A DNA stretch of 27,157 nucleotides, from the IMG/VR virus record IMGVR_UViG_3300021960_000412, positions 1 through 27,157 of that record. One strand, given 5' to 3'. The stretch comes from a virus. Under the pieces are notes generated by a model. It did not search any database. It was not told where the DNA came from and saw nothing but the letters and a program-made list of their open reading frames with translations. A program made the position numbers and the translations under genes. Of the stretch, positions 1 to 7,035 are shown in pieces. Every line of letters starts with the position of its first letter. The stretch's first letter is position 1.

Positions 1-185
1 ACCACTGGTTTATTCAATACTATTGTAATGCAGAAAACACCAGCAATAGATTCTATTCTCCGGCAATACGAAGTTCCAGTGGAAGTAATTTTACATTATT
101 TTTGAACAGATGTGGGAATTCTAATGGACAAAATAGTTATGAGGTTACCGTGAGTACTGGAGTAATTTATGAAATCACTCGTTAA
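1..185 (+). CDS. Tail-fibre-like paralogue, C-terminal end only (cut by window edge)
   Basis: An open frame enters from the left edge (first complete codon at base 3) and stops at TAA 183-185. It encodes about 60 residues nearly identical to the C-terminus of the next gene (214-780). The end carries the family signature N-R-x(n)-N-G-Q-N-S-Y-E followed by a short G-V-I-Y-E-I strand, shared with the two further paralogues downstream. I infer a virion appendage or tail-fibre-type protein because the copies are clustered next to neck and tail genes and are Ser/Asn/Gly rich. The start and N-terminal part lie outside the window, so whether this is a full gene or a truncated duplicate cannot be decided here. 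Confidence 0.7.
   Translation, partial: HWFIQYYCNAENTSNRFYSPAIRSSSGSNFTLFLNRCGNSNGQNSYEVTVSTGVIYEITR
1..185 (+). repeat. Direct repeat, copy 1 (185 bp, offset 595)
   Basis: Bases 1-185 match 596-780 with six differences. Five cluster between 100 and 107 (changing one Phe codon to Tyr, the rest synonymous) and one is at 182. Similarity stops exactly at the stop codon. The left boundary is outside the window. Confidence 0.95.
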
Positions 186-213
186 AATTGTTTAAAATTT
201 TTTAAGAAGAACC

Positions 214-780
214 ATGAGCAGATTAAATACTAACAATATTATTAGTCCAAGTACAGGAACACCAATTCTCCAATCAACGGGGAATATTGTTCAGTGCAAT
301 AGAGTCAGATATGACTCTAGAACATCATGGTCTTCCAATAATAGTGGAAATGGAACTGAGATTAATGGTCTTAGACTAAGTATTACTCCTAGACACTCTG
401 GAAATTTATTGTTATGTCAGTGGGTTCTTTCTGGAGATTTTCATCAGGATAATGTATTCGTAATTCATAAGAACGGTGGTATTATTACTACAGGTGGTGA
501 ACAAGGATATAATGCCGAAACTGGTAATGCTAGATGGTCTGGATTTACTTGTTCTACTGCCGATTCTGCCGGAAGTGACACTGGTTCAACCCCACACCAC
601 TGGTTTATTCAATACTATTGTAATGCAGAAAACACCAGCAATAGATTCTATTCTCCGGCAATACGAAGTTCCAGTGGAAGTAATTTTACATTATACCTAA
701 ATAGATGTGGGAATTCTAATGGACAAAATAGTTATGAGGTTACCGTGAGTACTGGAGTAATTTATGAAATCACTCGCTAA
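214..780 (+). CDS. Tail-fibre/appendage-like protein, paralogue A (188 aa)
   Basis: A 188-residue protein rich in Ser, Asn, Gly and Thr, with no signal peptide or membrane segment. It starts at ATG 214 after a weak AAGAAG ribosome site. It aligns along its length with the gene at 1385-1945: both begin M-S-x-R-L-N, share a Q-W-V-L-(S/T)-G core near residue 70, a G-Y-N motif in the middle, and end with S-N-G-Q-x-S-Y-E then a short E-I strand. Families like this occur as tandem small structural proteins in T4-like cyanophages and are often called tail fibre-like. Receptor binding is inferred, not shown. Its last 185 bases duplicate the end of the preceding gene almost exactly, which points to recent recombination. 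Confidence 0.7.
   Translation: MSRLNTNNIISPSTGTPILQSTGNIVQCNRVRYDSRTSWSSNNSGNGTEINGLRLSITPRHSGNLLLCQWVLSGDFHQDNVFVIHKNGGIITTGGEQGYNAETGNARWSGFTCSTADSAGSDTGSTPHHWFIQYYCNAENTSNRFYSPAIRSSSGSNFTLYLNRCGNSNGQNSYEVTVSTGVIYEITR
596..780 (+). repeat. Direct repeat, copy 2 (185 bp)
   Basis: Second copy of the block at 1-185, forming the 3' third of paralogue A. Similarity ends at the TAA stop (778-780); the following bases (TTTCGGAGG versus AATTGTTTA) are unrelated. Confidence 0.95.
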
Positions 781-797
781 TTTCGGAGGATAGATAG

Positions 798-1388
798 ATG
801 AGTTTCGTTTACGCTGATAGGGTATATAATAGGAGCGGTATAGAGACAATTCCTCTTACCGGATCTGTAATTAATACCAGCTATATGCGATATGACGGCC
901 GTCCTGGTTATTGGACTAGAGGGTGGATTCAATATGATAATAATGGAACATTATTTGCTCTCAGATTGACAGCGAACAATGTCCAACATCCAAATAATAT
1001 TCTAGTTGCTTCATGGCAACTAACTATGGAAACCGACAATAACATTCTTTTTAAAGTAATGAAAAACGGTTCTTGGCAAGACAATACTTTTGGAACCAAC
1101 GCAGGATATGCTCCTTCAGACGAATGGTACTGGAAGGGAATACTTTGTGCATATCATGATGGGGATAATTCCTCAACACCAGCTAATTACAGACTTCTTT
1201 ATGTTTGTAGAGCGGGAACTATAGGTGATGTTAGATTAGATATTGTTGCTCAACATTCCAGTGACAGCAACCAGAACCTATATATCAATAGACCATGGAA
1301 TAGTGCTGGACAAAACTCATATGAAACTGGGGTTTGTACAGGAGTGGTTTTTGAAATCGCACAAGCCGCAGGAGGAATGGAAGCATGA
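798..1388 (+). CDS. Tail-fibre/appendage-like protein, paralogue B (196 aa)
   Basis: Start ATG 798 follows a good GGAGGA ribosome site at 784-789. The protein is the most diverged of the cluster but keeps the family architecture: an N-I-L-V-A-S-W-Q-L strand near residue 75, a D-G-D-N-S-S-T-P-A segment near residue 135 that is closely shared with paralogue C, and a C-terminal N-R-x-W-N-S-A-G-Q-N-S-Y-E motif followed by V-V-F-E-I. The C-terminus has a short extra tail (about 10 residues). Its stop overlaps the next start as ATGA, so it is translationally coupled to paralogue C. A structural role in the tail or fibre is inferred from family resemblance and location. Confidence 0.7.
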   Translation: MSFVYADRVYNRSGIETIPLTGSVINTSYMRYDGRPGYWTRGWIQYDNNGTLFALRLTANNVQHPNNILVASWQLTMETDNNILFKVMKNGSWQDNTFGTNAGYAPSDEWYWKGILCAYHDGDNSSTPANYRLLYVCRAGTIGDVRLDIVAQHSSDSNQNLYINRPWNSAGQNSYETGVCTGVVFEIAQAAGGMEA

Positions 1389-1945
1389 GCGCTAGACTTA
1401 ATGTTGATGACATTTACAATCTTGCTGGCAAGAGACTAGTTGCCAGTGGCGTTGGTAACGTAGTTTCTTTCGATGTTGTTCAAACCTGTGAACCATATCT
1501 GGTATATTGCAGAAACACTGGAAATGGTACAAGAATGAATGCCCTTTCTTTGAGTTGCAAACCAAAGAAAAGTAGTAATATTCTTGTTATGCAATGGGTA
1601 TTGACAGGAGAAGTAAGTTGGGACGAAGTTCTACTTCTCCATAAGAATGACAGTTTGATTACCGATGGTGGTCAACAGGGTTATAATAACCAAGCAGGAA
1701 ACAACCGTTGGTCTGGACTTCTTGGTGGATGGTATGATAGAGATAACAGTTCTACCCCTGCTAGTTGGAAGTTAACGTATCACTGTACAGCAAATACAAC
1801 TGGTCAACTGTATTTCACTCCTGCTGTAAGATCCTCTGAAGGGGGACAAAACTGGTGGAGATTGAATAGAACGTGGAGTAGTAATGGCCAGGGCAGTTAC
1901 GAGAGAACTTGTTCTATTGGATACCTATTCGAAATTGGAACCTAA
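1385..1945 (+). CDS. Tail-fibre/appendage-like protein, paralogue C (186 aa)
   Basis: Starts inside the stop of paralogue B (ATGA), with GGAGGAAT just upstream as ribosome site. It is full-length similar to paralogue A (Q-W-V-L-T-G, G-Y-N-N, S-S-N-G-Q-G-S-Y-E) and shares D-N-S-S-T-P-A with B, so it looks intermediate between the two. It is rich in Trp, Asn, Ser and Gly, as expected of a beta-rich surface protein. No catalytic motif is visible. The last of the four tandem copies; a late-type promoter follows directly after its stop codon. A virion appendage is the best guess; the exact place in the particle is unknown. Confidence 0.7.
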   Translation: MSARLNVDDIYNLAGKRLVASGVGNVVSFDVVQTCEPYLVYCRNTGNGTRMNALSLSCKPKKSSNILVMQWVLTGEVSWDEVLLLHKNDSLITDGGQQGYNNQAGNNRWSGLLGGWYDRDNSSTPASWKLTYHCTANTTGQLYFTPAVRSSEGGQNWWRLNRTWSSNGQGSYERTCSIGYLFEIGT

Positions 1946-1949
1946 ATAT

Positions 1950-1957
1950 AATAAATA
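1950..1957 (+). promoter_or_regulatory. T4-type late promoter (AATAAATA)
   Basis: AATAAATA matches the NATAAATA late box recognised by gp55-programmed RNA polymerase in T4-like cyanophages. It lies just after the stop of paralogue C and 43 bases upstream of the ATG at 1993. A CTAAATA also overlaps that stop codon (1942-1948). Confidence 0.6.
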
Positions 1958-1992
1958 ATTAGTAAAGTACTTCTACGTAGAGTATTCAAGTT

Positions 1993-2463
1993 ATGTCATT
2001 CTTAAAGTTCAGAGACGTTTTTAAAAGATTTCCAGAGTATGCTGATGCTATCATTGCATTAAGACCTGGAGCAGCTTTTGGTATTGAACTAAACAATTAT
2101 GATAGTTTAGTTTGGGATCAATCAACAAACGAGGGAACTCCTCCAACTGAAGATGAAATCAAAGCGAAGTTGGTGGAATTACATGCTCAATGGCAAGAAG
2201 AACAATATAAAAGATTGAGATATTTACAATATCCAACCACTGAAGAACAATTTGCTCTTCTTTATGACGATATGTCTGCGGGAAGAATCCCTGGTGCAGA
2301 AACATCACAATGGTTTGCTTTAATCAAATCAGTTAAAGAACAGTTTCCAGTAGGAGCTCAACCAGAAGGAGCACCATCAAACGTACTTGATGGTCCAACA
2401 GATGTAACTGGTGATGTAGAGAACAAAGAAACTAGCCAGTGGACAGGAGCTGCACTAACCTAA
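1993..2463 (+). CDS. Small tail-associated phage protein (156 aa), XkdW-like central segment
   Basis: A 156-residue acidic protein. Residues about 55-115 contain an amphipathic helix ending in Y-P-T-T-E-E-Q-F-A-L-L-Y-D-D, then a short helix and V-K-E-Q-F-P. This pattern (Tyr-Pro, then a helix with a D/E-Q-hydrophobic-x-L-(Y/H)-x-D core, then A-(I/V)-K-x-(K/V)-(F/Y)-P) recurs in small proteins encoded beside phage tail and fibre genes and is reminiscent of XkdW-type proteins. The C-terminal 40 residues are low complexity. It sits behind a late promoter, after the appendage cluster. Its function is unknown; a tail or fibre accessory is the most reasonable inference. The ribosome site is weak. 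Confidence 0.6.
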   Translation: MSFLKFRDVFKRFPEYADAIIALRPGAAFGIELNNYDSLVWDQSTNEGTPPTEDEIKAKLVELHAQWQEEQYKRLRYLQYPTTEEQFALLYDDMSAGRIPGAETSQWFALIKSVKEQFPVGAQPEGAPSNVLDGPTDVTGDVENKETSQWTGAALT

Positions 2464-2478
2464 ATTATTTTTTTTATA

Positions 2479-3195
2479 ATGTTTGATTATATAATAATAG
2501 ACGACTGGTACGAAGATCCAGATCGTCTAAGAGATTTTGCTTTATCTAAATTTAAAGAATCCACCAAAGATGGGGAATCTAAAGTGGATTCTAATGGTTA
2601 TGGGATTTTCCCAGGATATAGATCGAAAACAAATATTTCAAATTTAATACAAAATAAAGATAAGATAGAAAAATCTATTGGATATAAAATAAATCCTAAT
2701 AAATGGATTTGTGCAAATACTTGTGATTTTCAAAGCGAAACACATTTATTGGAGTTTGATTTTTCCCTTTTATCCGATAGTAGTATGGGGATGAAAGTTC
2801 GGGGATCTGATATTGTTTTAAATATAAAAGATTCTCTCTCAAATGGGTGTTTTCAATATTGTCCAGAAAATTCTACTAAATGGATACATTCCGATTCTGT
2901 TAATACATATGCAGCCGTGGTTTATTTAAATCCAGACTCGGATAGAGAGTCTGGAACAGGATTTTATAAAAATAAAGAGACGGGAAAAGAATTGGAGAAT
3001 GATCCAAATTTAGTTCTACCAAAAGAAGAATGTATTAATTTTGATAGGTGGAAAATGATCAATTATGTTGAAAATATCTACAATAGATGTGTAATCTTTA
3101 ATGCTAAAAGATATCATTCTGCAACAAAATACTTCGGAACAACTCCAGAAAATTCCAGATTGACTCAAGTATTTTTCTTTGATTTACAAGTTTAA
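2479..3195 (+). CDS. Putative 2OG-Fe(II) oxygenase-like protein (238 aa)
   Basis: The C-terminal half carries the metal and cosubstrate pattern of Fe(II)/2-oxoglutarate dioxygenases. H137-x-D139 (W-I-H-S-D-S) is followed by A-A-V-V-Y-L-N-P, a G-T-G-F-Y turn (G159 onward), then H213 (R-Y-H-S-A) and R227 (N-S-R-L-T-Q-V-F-F-F). The layout resembles the DUF6445-type branch common in phage and marine genomes. The N-terminus begins with a typical I-I-I-D-D-W-Y segment. Substrate is unknown; modification of a protein or nucleotide is possible. Codons are strongly A/T-ended compared with the flanking genes and no ribosome site precedes ATG 2479 (a run of eight T does), so it looks like a moron-type insertion ahead of the neck operon. 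Confidence 0.72.
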   Translation: MFDYIIIDDWYEDPDRLRDFALSKFKESTKDGESKVDSNGYGIFPGYRSKTNISNLIQNKDKIEKSIGYKINPNKWICANTCDFQSETHLLEFDFSLLSDSSMGMKVRGSDIVLNIKDSLSNGCFQYCPENSTKWIHSDSVNTYAAVVYLNPDSDRESGTGFYKNKETGKELENDPNLVLPKEECINFDRWKMINYVENIYNRCVIFNAKRYHSATKYFGTTPENSRLTQVFFFDLQV

Positions 3196-3215
3196 TGAGG
3201 TTTCCCTCACCAAAT

Positions 3216-3223
3216 TATAAATA
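3216..3223 (+). promoter_or_regulatory. T4-type late promoter (TATAAATA) for the neck/packaging operon
   Basis: Perfect TATAAATA, 35 bases upstream of the gp13 start. The box overlaps the 5' arm of the terminator hairpin at 3219-3246. By T4 geometry transcription should begin near 3229-3231, inside the hairpin. Confidence 0.75.
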
Positions 3224-3250
3224 CCTCTATAGGACTAGGGGTATTTTTTT
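3219..3250 (+). terminator. Rho-independent terminator before gp13
   Basis: An 11-bp stem pairs 3219-3229 with 3236-3246 (one T-G wobble) around a 6-base loop, and seven T follow directly (3244-3250). It would end transcripts coming from the oxygenase gene. A smaller 5-bp hairpin (3196-3200 with 3205-3209) precedes it. The T run abuts the gp13 ATG. Confidence 0.75.
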
Positions 3251-4075
3251 ATGGCGCAGCCATCTAGTAGAGCGGAGTTGAAAGACTATTGCCTCAAACA
3301 ACTAGGAAAGCCAGTTTTAGAAATAAATGTAGATGATGATCAGATTGATAATTTGATGGATGATGCTATCCAATATTTTCATGAACATCACTTTGATGGT
3401 ATTGATAGGGTTTTTCTAAAGCATAAACTAACTCCAGCAACTAAAGACACTATCACACAGTTGGGGGTTTCTACAACAACATCTGCAACTGTTGTTGGTG
3501 ACGGATTGACTTCGATTAACTATGTGGAAGGGGTGAACTATCTACCACTTCCAGATTCCATCATTGGTGTAAATAATGTTTTAAAAATAAACTCTAGTAC
3601 AGTATCTGACGGATTATTTAATATTAAGTATCAACTCTTTTTAAACGATGTTTACTATTATGGTGCGTTAGATCTTTTAAACTATGCAATGGTAAAGAGA
3701 TATCTAGAGGATCTGGATTTTCTTTTAAATCCAAATGCACAAATTCGTTTCAATAAAAAAAATCACAAGTTATATCTCGACATTGATTGGAGTGAGGTTG
3801 GAGAAAACGAATACGTAATTATAGATTGTTATAGACTTCTAGATGGTGCAGATGCTCCTAAACTCTATAATGATTCGTGGTTGAAAAAGTATTTGACCGC
3901 ATTGATTAAAAAACAGTGGGGTCAAAACATGATCAAGTTCCAAGGAGTTCTTCTTCCAGGAGGAGTTCAACTTAATGGTAGACAAATTTATGATGATGGT
4001 GTTCAGGAGGTAGAAAAACTAGAACAGAAACTCAGAACAGATTATGAATTACCACCACTAGACATGATCGGCTGA
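3251..4075 (+). CDS. gp13: Neck protein gp13
   Basis: A 274-residue protein with the characteristic cyanophage gp13 opening: M-A-Q-P-S-S-R, then G-K-P-V-L-E-I-N-V-D-D-D-Q-I-D-N and a helix D-A-I-Q-Y-F-H-E-H-H-F-D-G. T4 gp13 is 309 residues. In T4, gp13 and gp14 form the neck that closes the filled head and connects it to the tail. The gene is first in the operon 13-14-15-16, behind the late promoter at 3216. No ribosome site is seen in the seven-T run before the start, but AGGGG at 3237-3241, in the 3' arm of the hairpin, is at usable spacing in a transcript that starts inside the hairpin. gp14 follows after one base. Confidence 0.88.
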   Translation: MAQPSSRAELKDYCLKQLGKPVLEINVDDDQIDNLMDDAIQYFHEHHFDGIDRVFLKHKLTPATKDTITQLGVSTTTSATVVGDGLTSINYVEGVNYLPLPDSIIGVNNVLKINSSTVSDGLFNIKYQLFLNDVYYYGALDLLNYAMVKRYLEDLDFLLNPNAQIRFNKKNHKLYLDIDWSEVGENEYVIIDCYRLLDGADAPKLYNDSWLKKYLTALIKKQWGQNMIKFQGVLLPGGVQLNGRQIYDDGVQEVEKLEQKLRTDYELPPLDMIG

Positions 4076-4076
4076 T

Positions 4077-5507
4077 ATGGCACCTCTAAATTCCTATTTT
4101 CTTCAAGGTTCTCCAAGCGAACAGAGACTTGTTCAGGATTTAATCAACGAACAACTCAAAATATACGGACAAGACGTACTATACTTACCCAGGAAAATTA
4201 TTGGAGAAAATAATGTAATTAAAGAAATTACTGCATCCAAATTTGATGATAGTTTCAGAGTTGAAGCTTATCTGATGAATTCTGATGGGTTTAGTGGCAG
4301 TGGAGAGTTATTAAGTAAATTTGGCATAAGAAATTCTGACGAAATTAATTTGGTAATTTCAAAAGAAAGATATAATGATTTCATTATTCCAAAATTGGCA
4401 AAATTAAGTACAAATGAGAGAAAAATATCCTCAAGACCACAGGAAGGAGACTTGGTTTGGTTTCCATTAGACCAATCTTTATTTGAAATAAAATTTGTTG
4501 AAGGTAAAAAACCTTTTTATCAGTTACAAGAATTATATGTTTATGAATTGAGATGTGAAAGATTCGAATATGAAGATGAAATAATAGATGTAGGTATTAC
4601 TGATGAGAGTGGATTGGATGTAAATCAGTCCGTAAAGGATTTTGGAAATATTTACAACATTCAAATGGTTGGTACTGCAGCAACAACAGCAGTTGCCACT
4701 GTAGGTCTCATTACATCGGATCCAACTTCGAAGTCCGTACAGTACATTGATCTAATCAATGATGGATTTGGATATTCTTCTGTACCAAGAGTTTCTATAT
4801 CCACTGCACCAATAGGAGGACTTACTGCAACTGCTGTAGCGATTATGACAAGCAGGACTGCAAATCAAAAACTATCAATAGATAAGATTTTAGTGACAAA
4901 TCCTGGATTTGGATATACAGAATCTCCAACAGTAACAATAACTGGTGGAGGAGGACAGGGTGGAATAGCCACTGCTATTATAAATTCGGGTGTTCTTGGA
5001 ATCATTGGTATTTCTTCTGGTGGTGTTGGTTATACAACTACTCCACAAGTGTTCATTGATAGAGTATTCATTCCATCTAGTTCTGGAATCTCTTCAAATA
5101 TCAATAATGCACAAGCAGAAGCAATAATAAATGTGAACGGAGAAGTTGCTCAAATAAGATATCTGAATGCAGGTGCTGGATACACTTCTGCACCTTCAAT
5201 AACATTTACCAATCCAGTCTCAGATACATTCGGAGATTATACATACAATCAACTTGTTTCTGGGAATAGTTCTGGAACTACTGGTTATGTCAAGTCATGG
5301 GATCATATTAATAGAGTACTAAAACTCTCTACGGTAAATGGAACATTCAGACTTGGAGAATCTATCGTAGGTACTGGAGTAAGTTATAAAATTTCTTCAA
5401 TATCAAATAATGAATTCTTAGATGATTATGCTTCGAATCTAGAAATAGAACAAGAGGCAGATCAAATCATAGATTTCAGTCAAAAGAACCCATTTGGAGA
5501 GTTCTAA
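4077..5507 (+). CDS. gp14: Neck protein gp14 with inserted GxGY repeat domain
   Basis: The N-terminal ~190 residues match cyanophage gp14 (N-S-Y-F-L-Q-G-S, E-Q-R-L-V-Q-D-L-I-N-E-Q, D-V-L-Y-L-P-R-K). With 476 residues it is far longer than T4 gp14 (256). The excess is residues ~195-380: four repeats with a G-(F/V/A)-G-Y turn (at 230, 277, 316, 366) followed by x(3)-P-x-(V/I)-x-(I/F), separated by Gly/Ala/Thr-rich linkers. A second module (about 385-440: T-G-Y-V-K-S-W-D, then V-N-G-T-F-R-L-G-E) resembles beta-rich decorations in marine phage structural proteins. The C-terminal end (N-P-F-G-E-F) looks like the gp14 end again. Together with gp13 it closes the head-tail neck; the insert probably projects from the particle surface. 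Confidence 0.85.
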   Translation: MAPLNSYFLQGSPSEQRLVQDLINEQLKIYGQDVLYLPRKIIGENNVIKEITASKFDDSFRVEAYLMNSDGFSGSGELLSKFGIRNSDEINLVISKERYNDFIIPKLAKLSTNERKISSRPQEGDLVWFPLDQSLFEIKFVEGKKPFYQLQELYVYELRCERFEYEDEIIDVGITDESGLDVNQSVKDFGNIYNIQMVGTAATTAVATVGLITSDPTSKSVQYIDLINDGFGYSSVPRVSISTAPIGGLTATAVAIMTSRTANQKLSIDKILVTNPGFGYTESPTVTITGGGGQGGIATAIINSGVLGIIGISSGGVGYTTTPQVFIDRVFIPSSSGISSNINNAQAEAIINVNGEVAQIRYLNAGAGYTSAPSITFTNPVSDTFGDYTYNQLVSGNSSGTTGYVKSWDHINRVLKLSTVNGTFRLGESIVGTGVSYKISSISNNEFLDDYASNLEIEQEADQIIDFSQKNPFGEF

Positions 5508-5510
5508 ATA
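5504..5510 (+). promoter_or_regulatory. Possible late promoter variant (CTAAATA) before gp15
   Basis: CTAAATA overlaps the gp14 stop codon (TAA 5505-5507) and lies 32 bases upstream of the gp15 ATG, the same spacing as canonical late boxes in this window. Degenerate at the second base, so tentative. Confidence 0.3.
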
Positions 5511-5535
5511 GTTAATACGTTATTGGTAACTCGTA

Positions 5536-6588
5536 ATGATATCAAATTATTTTTACCACGAGATATTGAGAAAGACGATTATATCTTTCGGTACTCTCTT
5601 TAATGATATTCAAATAAAACATCGTGATAAAAGTGGTGTGGACTTTAGTATAATTACTGTCCCAATTGCTTATGGTCCTATCCAAAAGTTTTTAGCAAGA
5701 ATTGAACAATCACCAACGGTAAGAAAGGAAGTTGCGATTACTCTACCAAGAATGTCATTTGAAATGACAGGTGTTCAATATGATGCATCAAGAAAGTCTT
5801 CTACTATGCAGACTTTTAAGGCTGTCGATTCTGAAAAGAATCAGATTGTCAAATCTTTTATGCCTGTTCCATATAATATAAGTTTTCAATTATCAATCCT
5901 CTCCAAACTCAATGAGGATGCTTTACAAATATTGGAACAGATTTTGCCATACTTTCAACCACACTTAAATCTAACAGTAGATTTAGTAAGTAGTATCGGC
6001 GAAAAGAAAGATATCCCAATGATTCTGGAAGGAATCACAATGGATGATCAATATGAAGGAGATTATACTACAAGAAGAGCCTTAATATATACACTAAATT
6101 TTACGGCAAAGACTTATCTATTCGGACCTGTCGGAAACTTCAACGATTCCCTAATTAAGAAAGTTCAAGTCGATTATCATACAAATACCGATAATATCGC
6201 CAATTCTTCTAGACAACTTAGATATACTGCAGAACCAAGAGCTCTCAGAGATTATAATAGTGATGAGAGTGCTATCATACTTGGTGATATTGATGAAAAT
6301 GTAACTGAGATTTCTGTATCTGAAATTGCCAAGTTCTCACAAGGAATTTATCTTCAAATTGAAGATGAAGTAATGTATGTCAGAAAAGTTGGAGAAACTG
6401 AAATTCTCGTTAATAGAGGGGAAAATAACACGGTAGCATCAACCCATATCGAAGGAACTGCTATCAACATAATTGATAATCTTGATAATCAACTAATATC
6501 TCTCGATGATGATTTTGGATTCAGTGAATACCGTTTTGATTTTGAAGACGGAAAGGTTTATAGTCCATCAAAAGGAATTGATGTATGA
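5536..6588 (+). CDS. gp15: Tail completion and sheath stabiliser gp15
   Basis: Residues 1-235 match gp15: N-Y-F-Y-H-E-I-L-R-K, F-N-D-I-Q-I, V-P-I-A-Y-G-P-I-Q-K-F-L-A-R near 42, then L-P-R-M-S-F-E-M. In T4, gp15 forms a hexameric ring on top of the tail that joins gp3 and the sheath to the neck. The protein is 350 residues against 272 in T4. The extra C-terminus (about 245-315) reads I-L-G-D-I then D-E-V-M-Y-V (277-282), N-R-G (293-295) and A-S-T-H-x-E-G-T, a small beta module seen in many phage structural proteins. The gene starts 28 bases after gp14 and overlaps gp16 by ATGA. Confidence 0.88.
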   Translation: MISNYFYHEILRKTIISFGTLFNDIQIKHRDKSGVDFSIITVPIAYGPIQKFLARIEQSPTVRKEVAITLPRMSFEMTGVQYDASRKSSTMQTFKAVDSEKNQIVKSFMPVPYNISFQLSILSKLNEDALQILEQILPYFQPHLNLTVDLVSSIGEKKDIPMILEGITMDDQYEGDYTTRRALIYTLNFTAKTYLFGPVGNFNDSLIKKVQVDYHTNTDNIANSSRQLRYTAEPRALRDYNSDESAIILGDIDENVTEISVSEIAKFSQGIYLQIEDEVMYVRKVGETEILVNRGENNTVASTHIEGTAINIIDNLDNQLISLDDDFGFSEYRFDFEDGKVYSPSKGIDV

Positions 6589-7010
6589 GTTTTGAAGACA
6601 TTGATAAGGCTCTAGACATTGAGACAACTCCGATTAAATCAGAGATTGTCAAGACAGAACCAACTGCAATAAAAAAAGAGTCACCAGACCAAATTCAAAA
6701 AGACTATGAGTACTCTAGAGGTCAACTCTATTCCATCATTGAGAAGGGTCAAGAGGCAATCAATGGCATTCTAGAACTTGCACAAGAATCCGATTCCCCC
6801 AGAGCCTATGAAGTTGCTGGACAACTCATTAAGAATGTTGGTGATGTTACAGATAAACTCATTGATCTTCAGAAGAAGATGAAGGATATTAATCAGGAAC
6901 AAAAAGGTTCTGCACCTACCAATGTTACTAATAATGCAGTATTTCTTGGTTCAACTGCGGAACTTCAAAAGTTCTTAAAAGGATCCATGAACGGGGATCT
7001 CCCTAAATAA
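6585..7010 (+). CDS. gp16: Terminase small subunit gp16
   Basis: A 141-residue protein in the T4 position between gp15 and gp17. Residues about 35-100 form a long helical, coiled-coil-like segment (D-Y-E-Y-S-R-G-Q-L-Y-S-I-I-E-K-G then L-A-Q-E-S-D-S-P-R-A-Y-E-V), the known core of T4 gp16, which assembles into rings, recognises DNA and stimulates gp17. T4 gp16 is 164 residues. The C-terminus is polar and flexible. Translation is coupled to gp15 (ATGA at 6585). Unlike T4, where 16 and 17 are adjacent, two genes lie between them here. Confidence 0.85.
   Translation: MSFEDIDKALDIETTPIKSEIVKTEPTAIKKESPDQIQKDYEYSRGQLYSIIEKGQEAINGILELAQESDSPRAYEVAGQLIKNVGDVTDKLIDLQKKMKDINQEQKGSAPTNVTNNAVFLGSTAELQKFLKGSMNGDLPK
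7003..7009 (+). promoter_or_regulatory. Possible late promoter variant (CTAAATA)
   Basis: CTAAATA overlaps the last codons of gp16 (AAA TAA) and is 33 bases upstream of ATG 7036. Same variant and spacing as before gp15 and gp18; tentative. Confidence 0.3.
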
Positions 7011-7035
7011 AAATAGGAAAAGTATTACTAAAATA

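Noticed and set aside
476-700. Second plus-strand frame inside paralogue A
   Set aside because: It is a shadow of the Ser/Asn-rich coding frame and has no ribosome site.
1966-1990. Palindrome TCTACGTAGA before the 156-aa gene
   Set aside because: A 10-base palindrome in a short A/T-rich leader, without T run or known operator match.
2430-2476. Possible terminator at the end of the 156-aa gene (T run 2467-2474)
   Set aside because: Only a 4-5 bp stem with a long loop precedes the T run, and it lies within the coding sequence.
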